DNA of 7,232 nt from Desulfobacteraceae bacterium (GCA_030638935.1 DAOWDR010000118.1:1-7232); one strand, 5' to 3'; positions 1 through 6,351 are shown, counted from the stretch's first letter. Notes: a model not told the origin generated them from the sequence alone. Made by a program: numbers and translations.

Positions 1-251
1 ACTGCTTTAGAAAAGGGATAAGCGGCATCATTGTCATGTCCTGTGGTGAAGAATGTCCCTATGAGGGCGCTTATAAGGCCCTGGCAACAAGACTGGATAG
101 TGTTTACAAAAAAATGAAGGCAATGGAGCTTGATCTGAAACGTCTTCGCCTGACAGCTATCTGTACTGTCTGTAACCGGGCATTTTTAAATGAGATAAAA
201 CAGATGGACCAATTGGTGCGTGAACTTGGCCCGCCACAATTGACGGCCTAA
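1..251 (+). CDS. MvhD/FlpD-type hydrogenase iron-sulfur subunit, C-terminal part (5'-truncated by window edge)
   Basis: The frame is open from the left edge (first full codon at 3) to a TAA at 249-251, so the ATG at 36 is probably internal. Residues before it (CFRKGISGIIV) fit the family pattern in which an A/F-x-x-G-A-D-G-V-L-V strand precedes a G/S-C-x-x-x-x-C-x-Y loop. Here that loop has Cys codons at 42-44 and 54-56. The rest, a basic helix, an ERLRL-like strand and a final V-R-E-L-G-P, also follows MvhD/FlpD. In that family a [2Fe-2S] cluster passes electrons between a hydrogenase or dehydrogenase and HdrA. An extra C-T-V-C (162-173) sits where most members have a W-x-S-A-x-E-G segment. 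It may be a free-standing protein or the tail of a QmoB-like HdrA-MvhD fusion. The family call is by remembered pattern only. Confidence 0.68.
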   Translation, partial: CFRKGISGIIVMSCGEECPYEGAYKALATRLDSVYKKMKAMELDLKRLRLTAICTVCNRAFLNEIKQMDQLVRELGPPQLTA

Positions 252-306
252 CTTCAGTGTTTTAAAAATAGATTGTAAAGCTAATTTAGCGTCAGATAAA
301 TTATAA

Positions 307-335
307 AGTTCACTGCCGTTTTTCGGCAGTGAACT
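307..335. repeat. Perfect 12-bp inverted repeat with T5 loop upstream of the first HdrA gene
   Basis: Arms AGTTCACTGCCG (307-318) and CGGCAGTGAACT (324-335) are exact reverse complements around a TTTTT loop. On the plus strand the hairpin is followed by A7, not a T-tract, so it does not look like an intrinsic terminator for the upstream gene. On the minus strand it is followed by TTTATAATTTA, a weak T-rich tail, but no minus-strand gene needs terminating. It lies 15 bases before the Shine-Dalgarno of the next gene. Possible roles are an mRNA-stabilising or processing hairpin, an attenuator, or a protein-binding site. The structure is certain and its role is not. Confidence 0.85.
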
Positions 336-349
336 AAAAAAACTCTTTC

Positions 350-355
350 AGGAGG
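350..355 (+). promoter_or_regulatory. Strong Shine-Dalgarno AGGAGG for the first HdrA gene
   Basis: A full AGGAGG lies only 4 bases before the ATG at 360. An out-of-frame ATG at 356-358 overlaps the spacer. The GxGxxG nucleotide fold begins close behind the ATG at 360, which supports that start. Confidence 0.75.
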
Positions 356-359
356 ATGT

Positions 360-1682
360 ATGGTCCCCACAAATACTAAAAATTTTGACACTCTTGTTGT
401 GGGTGGCGGCATTGCGGGCTTACAGACAGCTCTGGATCTTGGCGATCAGGGATACTCGGTTGCTGTTGTGGAAAAGGATGCTTCCATTGGGGGCAAAATG
501 ATCCGGCTTTCAAAAGTTTTTCCCACACTTGACTGTGCAAGCTGTATTACCACCCCTAAAATGTCTGCTGTCGCCCACCATGAAAACATCACCTTATTTA
601 CATATTGTGACTTGAATTCACTGGACCATGACGGTTCAAAAGAAGACATTGACATTAAAGCCCCGGGCGTGAAAGCCCTAATCACTCAAAATCCCAGATA
701 TGTTGACCCGGTAAAATGTATAGGATGCAGACAATGCGAATATGTTTGCCCTGTGCATATACCTGATATGGAACAGGGTGGTTTAAGCGCCACAAAAGCG
801 ATTTCCATACCATTTTCAAATGCCATCCCCCAACTGCCTATAATGGACATAGAAAACTGCATGCTTTGCGGCCAATGCGAAAAAGCATGTCCCACAAATG
901 CCATTGATTATTTTCAAAAACCCGAAGATTTTATAATTACGGCAAAAACAGCCGTTATTACCACGGGATTTGACCTGCTTCCCGTAAAAGACAATTTTCA
1001 ATACGGCAACGGTAAAATACCCAATGTGATTGATTCTTTGCAGATGGAAAGGCTATTGGCCCCACATGGACCCTACAACAGAGTGTTACGGCCTTCCGAC
1101 GGAATGGAACCCGATTCCATTGCCTATGTTCAATGTGCTGGTTCAAGGGACAAAAGCATGGGGGTCTCCTATTGCTCAAGGGTATGCTGCATGTATGCCA
1201 TAAAACAGGCAATGCTGCTTTCAGGCTCCCTTCCCCTGGCTGATATTATCATTTATTACATGGATATCAGGGCCTTTGGAAAAGGGTATGAACAATTTTA
1301 CCAAAATGCAAAGGCCATGGGCATTGAGTTTGTCAAAGCCAAGGTTGCCAGAATTGATAAAGGCGAAAATGGCAGTGCCCAGGTTCGATACGAACTTCAG
1401 GACGGGTCCGGCATTGCAACGAGAGACCATGATCTGGTGATTCTTTCCATGGGAATGATTCCGGCCTGGAACCCCGAGGCCATCTGCCCTGTTTCCAAAG
1501 ACAGCGATGAATTCATCACATCAATAAAACCCAAAATATCCCCGGTACTGACTGATATGGAGGGCGTTTTCGTTGCCGGAGCCGCCGCAGGACCCAAGGA
1601 TATTGTGGACACCATTACAGAATCTGGCTCCGCCGCCATGGAAGCTGCTAAATTCATGTCCAAAAGCCTTATGGAGAATTAA
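360..1682 (+). CDS. hdrA: HdrA-like FAD/iron-sulfur protein with inserted ferredoxin domain (short form)
   Basis: This 440-residue cytoplasmic flavoprotein belongs to the heterodisulfide reductase subunit A family and should move electrons between FAD and [4Fe-4S] clusters. A Rossmann GGGIAG lies at residues 15-20 and the family motif FPTLDCASCITTPK at 54-67. Two ferredoxin clusters follow: C120-x2-C123-x2-C126-x3-C130-P and C167-x2-C170-x2-C173-x3-C177-P. C259, C272, C276 and C277 reproduce the spacing of the flavin-domain cluster ligands of methanogen HdrA. The end (VAGAAAGPKDIVDT) is the usual FAD-binding C-terminal segment. The N-terminal HdrA domain and the C-terminal ferredoxin domain are absent, so it is shorter than full HdrA (about 650 residues). 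QmoA, which is of similar size, lacks the inserted ferredoxin as I remember it. The next HdrA gene begins 2 bases after the stop and carries the missing domains, which suggests the two proteins form one complex. Confidence 0.93.
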   Translation: MVPTNTKNFDTLVVGGGIAGLQTALDLGDQGYSVAVVEKDASIGGKMIRLSKVFPTLDCASCITTPKMSAVAHHENITLFTYCDLNSLDHDGSKEDIDIKAPGVKALITQNPRYVDPVKCIGCRQCEYVCPVHIPDMEQGGLSATKAISIPFSNAIPQLPIMDIENCMLCGQCEKACPTNAIDYFQKPEDFIITAKTAVITTGFDLLPVKDNFQYGNGKIPNVIDSLQMERLLAPHGPYNRVLRPSDGMEPDSIAYVQCAGSRDKSMGVSYCSRVCCMYAIKQAMLLSGSLPLADIIIYYMDIRAFGKGYEQFYQNAKAMGIEFVKAKVARIDKGENGSAQVRYELQDGSGIATRDHDLVILSMGMIPAWNPEAICPVSKDSDEFITSIKPKISPVLTDMEGVFVAGAAAGPKDIVDTITESGSAAMEAAKFMSKSLMEN

Positions 1683-1684
1683 CG

Positions 1685-3484
1685 ATGAGTGAAAAAAATC
1701 AAAAAGTAGGTGTCTATATATGCTATTGCGGGGGCAATATTTCTGACCATGTTGATGTGGAAGAGGTCAGAAACAGGGTTGAAAAAATGCCCGGGGTTGC
1801 CGTGGCCAAAACCGAGATGTTCATGTGCTCGGATCCCGGCCAGGAAATGATCATAGAGGATTTAAAAAGCGGTAAAATTGACAGGGTGGTTGTTGCATCC
1901 TGTGCGCCAAGCCTCCATGAAACAACCTTCAGGGGTGCAATTAAAAGGGCGGGTTCCAACCCTTTTATTTATGAACATGCCAATATAAGGGAGCAGGTCT
2001 CCTGGGTTCACCACGGAGACACTGCCACGGACAAGGCAGCAGTGCTCATCGCATCTGCCACGGCCAAGGCAAAACTACTCAAACCCCTTGATCCCATCCG
2101 GGTTGAAGCCAAAAAGCATACAACCATAATCGGAGGCGGTATTGCCGGTATTAAAACTGCATTGGATATTGCTCAAACAGGGATTGAGGTGACTTTAATC
2201 GAAAAGTCAGCTATCCTTGGCGGACAGCTCAATAACCTTGACAGGCTCGCCCCTTCCGGAGAAAAAGCATCCGAGGTACTCCAGGAACTTTTGGACCAGG
2301 TTGTTAACCACAAAAGCATCACCATCCACACAGATTGCAAAATTCAAGATGTAAAAGGGTATGTGGGCAACTTCAGCCTGGATATAGTAACAAAACCCGA
2401 TAATAATAATATTAATAAAAAATTGACAATAGATACCGGAGCCATTGTTATGGCAACCGGATCTGTTTCCTATACGCCCTTTGACGGCGAATACGGCTTT
2501 GGCCGGCATGAGCAGGTAATTACCCTCAAGGATTTGATTCCTATTTTAAAAGAAAAAAAATCTGGATCTGTCCTTGAAGTTAATGGGAAGACTATTAAAA
2601 ACATGGTCATGATTCATTGTGTGGGCAGCCGGCAGATACCGGGGATCCACCAGCCCAAAGAAAATGGGCAACTCAATGAATATTGTTCCAGAACATGCTG
2701 CGCTGCCATGCTCAATGCCTCAAACCAGATCAGGGAAAATTTTCCTGGAACCGGTATTTATGAAATGTACAGGGATATAAGGACCTATGGCCGGGGGCAG
2801 GAAGAGTTGTATAGTCAGGCATCCAAAAACAAGGTTGTTTTCATGCGGTATGAGGCTGATGCCCAGCCGGAAATAACCCCAAGCTCCAATACTGATTATC
2901 CATTGCTAGTAAAAATTAAAGACAGCCTGACCTTTAACGAAGAAATGGATGTTCCGGCAGACCTTGTTGTTCTTGCAACGGGAATTGAACCAGAGGATGT
3001 TTCAGGCCTTGCCTCAATGATGAAGCTTCCCATTGGAACGGATAAATTTCTTTTGGAAGTCCATCCAAAACTTCGACCGGTTGAATTTCCCATAACCGGA
3101 GTTTTCCTTGCAGGGACCTGCCAGGCACCCATGGATGTAGGGGAAGCCGCCAATGCTGCAGGTGCAGCAGCAGTAAAAGCATCTGCTCTTTTAAGCAAAG
3201 GATATATTGAGCTTGACCCCTTTGTGGCCCAGGTTGATATGGACAAATGCCAGGGACATGGCGCCTGTGTTGCGGCCTGTCTTAAAGAGGGGGCCCTGGA
3301 GCTCACAGAAGTGAATATTGAAGGCAAAATTCATAAAAAAGCCCGGGTCACTGCTGCCATGTGCCTGGGATGCGGGGCTTGTGCCGCAGTCTGCCCTGAA
3401 AAAGCCATTGATATTAATGGATGGGCATTAAAACAATATGAAGATATGGTTGATGCAATTGTTTCAGATGGATTTGCCGTCTGA
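1685..3484 (+). CDS. hdrA: HdrA-like FAD/iron-sulfur protein with N-terminal cluster domain and C-terminal ferredoxin
   Basis: This second HdrA paralogue has 599 residues and a GGAG 8 bases before its ATG. The N-terminal HdrA domain is present, with C13-x-C15 (YICYCGGN), C48 (MCSDPGQE) and C73 (ASCAPSLHE), the likely ligands of its own cluster. The FAD fold has GGGIAG at 150-155. C312, C334, C338 and C339 match the C...YCSRxCC flavin-domain cluster, with a longer first spacing than in the upstream paralogue. The inserted ferredoxin and the FPT-x-x-C-x-x-C motif are missing, and residues near 185-200 are replaced by an unrelated helix. The C-terminal ferredoxin has C560-x2-C563-x2-C566-x3-C570-P and an altered first motif C522-QGH-GA-C528-VAA-C532, where His525 replaces a cluster cysteine. 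A short asparagine-rich loop lies at 239-246. It probably pairs with the upstream HdrA-like protein. Confidence 0.93.
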   Translation: MSEKNQKVGVYICYCGGNISDHVDVEEVRNRVEKMPGVAVAKTEMFMCSDPGQEMIIEDLKSGKIDRVVVASCAPSLHETTFRGAIKRAGSNPFIYEHANIREQVSWVHHGDTATDKAAVLIASATAKAKLLKPLDPIRVEAKKHTTIIGGGIAGIKTALDIAQTGIEVTLIEKSAILGGQLNNLDRLAPSGEKASEVLQELLDQVVNHKSITIHTDCKIQDVKGYVGNFSLDIVTKPDNNNINKKLTIDTGAIVMATGSVSYTPFDGEYGFGRHEQVITLKDLIPILKEKKSGSVLEVNGKTIKNMVMIHCVGSRQIPGIHQPKENGQLNEYCSRTCCAAMLNASNQIRENFPGTGIYEMYRDIRTYGRGQEELYSQASKNKVVFMRYEADAQPEITPSSNTDYPLLVKIKDSLTFNEEMDVPADLVVLATGIEPEDVSGLASMMKLPIGTDKFLLEVHPKLRPVEFPITGVFLAGTCQAPMDVGEAANAAGAAAVKASALLSKGYIELDPFVAQVDMDKCQGHGACVAACLKEGALELTEVNIEGKIHKKARVTAAMCLGCGACAAVCPEKAIDINGWALKQYEDMVDAIVSDGFAV

Positions 3485-3520
3485 TGGATTCACTAAACTT
3501 CTTTTATTGGAAAAAATACA

Positions 3521-3850
3521 ATGAAAACGATAGATAAAAATAAAGATAAAGAGGCGAAAAAAGCGGCCATGAAGGAATTACGTGGCCTAAGAAAAAATCT
3601 GATAGCCTCGGCTTCGTCCACAATGAAAATACAAAAAAAAGATATGGCTGCCATCAAAGCATTTTTAAAGGGTGAGGCAGCAACCATCCCGGAAATTGCA
3701 GCAGGAATTGATATGCCGACGGACAAAACCCTCTGGTATATGGCAACCATGAAAAAATACGGCCAGATTATTGAAGGACAAAAAGAGGGTGCTTTTTTTA
3801 AATACTCTCTGAATGAACAGGAAAAAACCCAAGAAAAAGCAGAGGCTTGA
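3521..3850 (+). CDS. Small winged-helix domain protein inside the Hdr operon
   Basis: This 109-residue protein has a charged, lysine-rich N-terminal helix (1-30). A winged helix-turn-helix follows at about 40-97: helix 42-51, turn and recognition helices TIPEIAAGI and KTLWYMATMKKYG, then a beta wing GQIIEGQKEGAFFKYSL. The tail is lysine/glutamate-rich. There are no cysteines, so it carries no Fe-S cluster. The start at 3521 has a weak TTGGA 9 bases upstream; Met17 (3569) is a possible alternative. The gene sits between hdrA and hdrC, with hdrC starting 1 base after its stop, so translation is probably coupled. The fold suggests DNA binding and perhaps autoregulation. A structural or adaptor role in the complex is equally open. 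No specific family was recognised. Confidence 0.8.
   Translation: MKTIDKNKDKEAKKAAMKELRGLRKNLIASASSTMKIQKKDMAAIKAFLKGEAATIPEIAAGIDMPTDKTLWYMATMKKYGQIIEGQKEGAFFKYSLNEQEKTQEKAEA
3841..3845 (+). promoter_or_regulatory. Shine-Dalgarno AGAGG that decides the hdrC start
   Basis: AGAGG lies 6 bases before the ATG at 3852. It overlaps the end of the winged-helix gene, whose TGA is at 3848-3850. The longer in-frame start at 3813 would add a basic stretch overlapping the upstream gene and has no comparable signal. The 3852 start gives an HdrC of normal layout. Confidence 0.75.
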
Positions 3851-3851
3851 T

Positions 3852-4154
3852 ATGAGTTTGGTAAACTTAGATTTTGCAGAAGAGTTAAAAGAGTATAGTG
3901 GGGACACAGCTCTTGAATGTTTTAACTGCGGGACATGTGCCGCCATCTGCCCCCTTGTCAATGATAATTTCCCCAGAAGAATGATTCGATATATCCAGGT
4001 GGGTGCAAGGGAAAAAATCCTTGAAAATTCAGATGAACTCTGGCGCTGCCTCCACTGCGGACTGTGCACCCATACCTGCCCGCGGGAAGCTGACCCGGGT
4101 GAAATTATTCTTGGCTTGAAACGATTTGTTTTAGCTAACTGGAGGAAATCATAA
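3852..4154 (+). CDS. hdrC: Heterodisulfide reductase subunit C (two-cluster ferredoxin)
   Basis: This 100-residue electron-transfer subunit has two classical [4Fe-4S] motifs: C23-x2-C26-x2-C29-x3-C33-P and C66-x2-C69-x2-C72-x3-C76-P. They are separated by the helical linker with R-x-x-I-R-x-x-Q typical of HdrC, and the second is preceded by the usual E-L-W-R-C. In known complexes HdrC relays electrons from HdrA clusters to the CCG subunit HdrB. It is a minimal HdrC without the HdrE-type membrane extension found in QmoC. The membrane part may instead be supplied by the cytochrome gene at 6352. The HdrB-like gene follows 3 bases after the stop. Confidence 0.95.
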   Translation: MSLVNLDFAEELKEYSGDTALECFNCGTCAAICPLVNDNFPRRMIRYIQVGAREKILENSDELWRCLHCGLCTHTCPREADPGEIILGLKRFVLANWRKS

Positions 4155-4157
4155 ACC

Positions 4158-5084
4158 ATGTTTAATCCCAGAGATATAATTGAAGTTCTTGCCGACAATG
4201 TAAGGCAGACAAAAAGTCCCTTTGGCATACCCAAATTTATGGTAAACACATGGTACAAGGATCTCAGCCTGCCTAAAGAGGGGGAATATCTGTTATTCAC
4301 AGGGCTGATGTATCAATTTTCACCCTTTATTGAAACATCCACCCAATACCTTGAAAAATATGAAGACACTAAAACAGCCGACTATTTAAAATATGCCAAA
4401 TGGGTTCCCGGCTATCTTTCCGGTATTGGTCTTGCCATGATGACAAAGGGAAAAGAGAAAAGAAAAGCTGGTCAACCCCTTAAAAATATTGCCTACCTTC
4501 TTCAAAAATCAAAGGTAAATTTTGGTTACAGGCCTGATCTGGATGATTATTCGGGGATTCTTCTCTATGATATGGGGGACCAGAAAGGATTTGTGGCCCA
4601 TGCAAAAAAAGTTGCCCAACAACTTAAAAATGCCGGTATAAAAAAAATTATCACCATTGATCCCCATACCGCCTACGCCTTAAAAGAACTTTTTCCCAAA
4701 TATACAGGCATCAGTTTTGATGTAAAACCATATTTTGAACTTCTCAATTTTGAACCCAAAGACTGCCGACTTGAGGTAACACTCCATGATCCCTGTTTTT
4801 TCGGCAGATACCTCAAGGCATCGGATATAGCCAGAAAACAACTATCCAATATGGGAATATCCGTAACAAATATCAGAAACCAGGGTGAATTTACAAGCTG
4901 CTGCGGCGGACCTGCTGAATCCGTTTCCCCAAGCCTTTCCAATGAAATCATGGAAAAAAGAGCAAAGGAGCTAAAAGAACCTGGAAAACCGATTATTGCC
5001 TATTGCCCCATTTGCCTTGGAAACCTTAAAAAATCCGGGGCCAATGTTGAGGATCTATCCACTTTATTGGCCACACACGCTTGA
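4158..5084 (+). CDS. hdrB: HdrB/HdrD-like CCG-domain protein with only one intact cysteine set
   Basis: This 308-residue protein has a GGAGG 12 bases before its ATG, with the hdrC stop codon between them. The C-terminal half carries a complete CCG motif: C213 (HDPCFFGRY), C248-C249-G-G and C283-P-I-C286, the pattern that binds a noncubane [4Fe-4S] cluster in HdrB. The N-terminal half keeps the scaffold of a first CCG domain but has lost its cysteines. LLFTGL ends at Leu50 where family members have a Cys, the SG of YSG at 131-133 stands where CCG is expected, and D168-P-H-T171 replaces C-P-x-C. The only other cysteine is C203. The N-terminal lead (NPRDIIEV...GIP) is of the HdrD/GlpC/DUF224 type. 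It probably takes electrons from HdrC. Two-cluster disulfide chemistry seems unlikely. Confidence 0.9.
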   Translation: MFNPRDIIEVLADNVRQTKSPFGIPKFMVNTWYKDLSLPKEGEYLLFTGLMYQFSPFIETSTQYLEKYEDTKTADYLKYAKWVPGYLSGIGLAMMTKGKEKRKAGQPLKNIAYLLQKSKVNFGYRPDLDDYSGILLYDMGDQKGFVAHAKKVAQQLKNAGIKKIITIDPHTAYALKELFPKYTGISFDVKPYFELLNFEPKDCRLEVTLHDPCFFGRYLKASDIARKQLSNMGISVTNIRNQGEFTSCCGGPAESVSPSLSNEIMEKRAKELKEPGKPIIAYCPICLGNLKKSGANVEDLSTLLATHA

Positions 5085-5130
5085 TTATTCAAGTTAATTT
5101 TAAACAAACAATACGTTAGAGGAGAATAAA

Positions 5131-5505
5131 ATGACTGAAAAAGTTGAAAAAATCATGTACCTTGCCACCTGCGGGGGAGATAATCCGGAAAAAGCATGTA
5201 TACCCTTTGTATTGGCTACGGCTGCCCTTGCAATGGACATTGAGGCAACCATTGTACTCCAGAGCAATGGGGTTTATCTTTTAAAAGAAGGCTATCGGAA
5301 AAATATGCTTCCCGGGGGAGGATTTCCCGACATAGATAAATTGTTTAATGATTTTCTTGATTATGGCGGGAAACTTTTTGTATGCGGACCCTGTATCAAA
5401 GAACGAAATATTGAGCCCTCGGAGCTGCCTGAAAATGCAAAAATTGGTGCTGCCGCCCAGGTTAATCTCATGGCCATTGAAGCGGATGCCGTTTTAGTTT
5501 TCTAG
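5131..5505 (+). CDS. DsrE/DsrF/TusD-family protein (putative persulfide carrier)
   Basis: This 124-residue cytoplasmic alpha/beta protein has a strong AGAGGAG 6 bases before its ATG. It follows the DsrE-like fold order: strand YLATCGG (C14), helix FVLATAALAMD, strand ATIVLQSNGVYLL, glycine-rich loop PGGGF, then strand KLFVCGPCIKER and the C-terminal strand DAVLVF. C85-x2-C88, followed by K-x-R-x-I, sits at the position of the active cysteine in many DsrE-like proteins. C14 and C23 are additional. Family members transfer sulfane sulfur between proteins. Beside Hdr genes this recalls sulfur-oxidising sHdr loci, but no tusA or lipoate-binding gene is visible here. A non-sulfur-transfer role cannot be excluded, because many DsrE-like proteins are uncharacterised. 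Confidence 0.82.
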   Translation: MTEKVEKIMYLATCGGDNPEKACIPFVLATAALAMDIEATIVLQSNGVYLLKEGYRKNMLPGGGFPDIDKLFNDFLDYGGKLFVCGPCIKERNIEPSELPENAKIGAAAQVNLMAIEADAVLVF

Positions 5506-5545
5506 TATAACCGGTTACCAATCTTAAATAGAATGAGGTGAAAAA

Positions 5546-6262
5546 ATGGATGATACTGCCATTATTAATCCACCAAAACGAATTACCGACCTGGTCAATT
5601 TAAAAAAACTTGGATACGAGCTGGACATTACCTTGTCCTTTGATATAGCTCCTGTAAATTTTGCCCATAAAAATTATGAATTTCAGGCATATATTTTTCT
5701 TTGCAAATATTCAGGAATGATTAACAACACTCCATTTACTTTTAGGAAATGCTATGCCAAGGGATGCCCGGACAACCTTTGTCCACATGTATCCCAGGCT
5801 GTAATGATTGCCAACCGGTATTTAAAAAGGGACTATAAAAGACTTCTTGATGCCGGTATCTCCATTAAAGAAACATTTTTCAGCCTTGAAGAGATGATGG
5901 TCAAATACGATGGGGTTGACATTCAAAAAGATGCGGCTACCGGCGGCATTCTGACGATCCATGATTATATCAACATTGCAAAAGAAGGCAATGATGTTGA
6001 GGTTCAAATCAGCCTTGAGATTATTCCGGCTGTTGAGCATTTTGCAAGCCAGAAAAATGAACAGACCTTTTTCATGGCTGATTTTAATATCACTACCCTG
6101 GGAAGGAAAAGTCAATTCCAACGATGCTTAGCCTGTTTCCAGACCGATAATGAAACCCAGGAAAAACCGGTTGCCATAAAGACAGCTAATGATCGTTTAA
6201 AACTTTTATTTAATGAATTTGCCGAGGCAAAGGTCCAATACAGTCCCTGTTTTTTCGACTAG
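5546..6262 (+). CDS. Conserved-looking hypothetical protein with C-x4-C-x4-C-x-H motif
   Basis: I do not recognise this 238-residue soluble protein. GAGGTG lies 5 bases before the ATG, and its codon use looks like that of its neighbours. Its cysteines cluster. C53 (FLCKYSG) and C69-YAKG-C74-PDNL-C79-P-H81 form a compact motif that looks like a metal or Fe-S site. A long helix follows (SQAVMIANRYLKRDY), then a methionine/aspartate-rich segment. A second pair C194-LA-C197 lies near the end, with a lone C235 three residues before the C-terminus. There is no signal peptide and no membrane segment. Its place between a DsrE-like protein and a membrane cytochrome suggests a role in the same system, such as an extra electron-transfer or assembly factor. 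That is inference from context only. Confidence 0.8.
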   Translation: MDDTAIINPPKRITDLVNLKKLGYELDITLSFDIAPVNFAHKNYEFQAYIFLCKYSGMINNTPFTFRKCYAKGCPDNLCPHVSQAVMIANRYLKRDYKRLLDAGISIKETFFSLEEMMVKYDGVDIQKDAATGGILTIHDYINIAKEGNDVEVQISLEIIPAVEHFASQKNEQTFFMADFNITTLGRKSQFQRCLACFQTDNETQEKPVAIKTANDRLKLLFNEFAEAKVQYSPCFFD

Positions 6263-6339
6263 AAAATTGACTTGCTTTGTTGTTATATTGGTAACGGTGT
6301 TGGTTTTGTGCTGAAAATGGGTAGTTATGTATAGAAGAC

Positions 6340-6344
6340 AGGAA
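6340..6344 (+). promoter_or_regulatory. Shine-Dalgarno AGGAA supporting a GTG start at 6352
   Basis: AGGAA is 7 bases before GTG at 6352. An in-frame TAG at 6322-6324 bounds the frame upstream, and no ATG occurs between it and the GTG. The next in-frame ATG, at 6397, would cut the first membrane helix in half. Confidence 0.65.
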
Positions 6345-6351
6345 CAAAATA

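Noticed and set aside
307..342. Intrinsic terminator after the first partial gene
   Set aside because: The hairpin is followed by an A-run on the coding strand, not the T-run a terminator needs.
2896..3327. A 143-codon minus-strand open frame inside the second HdrA gene
   Set aside because: It is low-complexity Ser/Ala/Pro-rich translation opposite a conserved gene, with no domain signal.
1..3484. Identity as qmoAB or as a Bam (class II benzoyl-CoA reductase) cluster
   Set aside because: The domain arrangement differs from QmoA/QmoB as remembered, the second HdrA has no MvhD domain fused, and no aprBA or Bam-specific partner genes are in the window. An unseen neighbour could reopen this.
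360..3484. Selenocysteine (in-frame TGA) in the HdrA genes, as in some HdrA relatives
   Set aside because: Both frames run without internal TGA, and the motif positions carry ordinary Cys codons.
3813..4154. Longer start for hdrC at 3813
   Set aside because: It would overlap the winged-helix gene by 38 bases and add a basic lead untypical of HdrC. The ATG at 3852 has its own AGAGG.
3665..4300. A 211-codon open frame on the minus strand across the winged-helix, hdrC and hdrB-like genes
   Set aside because: It lies opposite three well-supported genes with clear motifs and shows no recognisable domain of its own.
6267..6289. Promoter made of TTGACT (6267-6272) and TATATT (6284-6289)
   Set aside because: Each box matches sigma-70 at 5 of 6 positions, but the spacer is only 11 bases, too short for a working pair. 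No better -10 lies 16-18 bases downstream.
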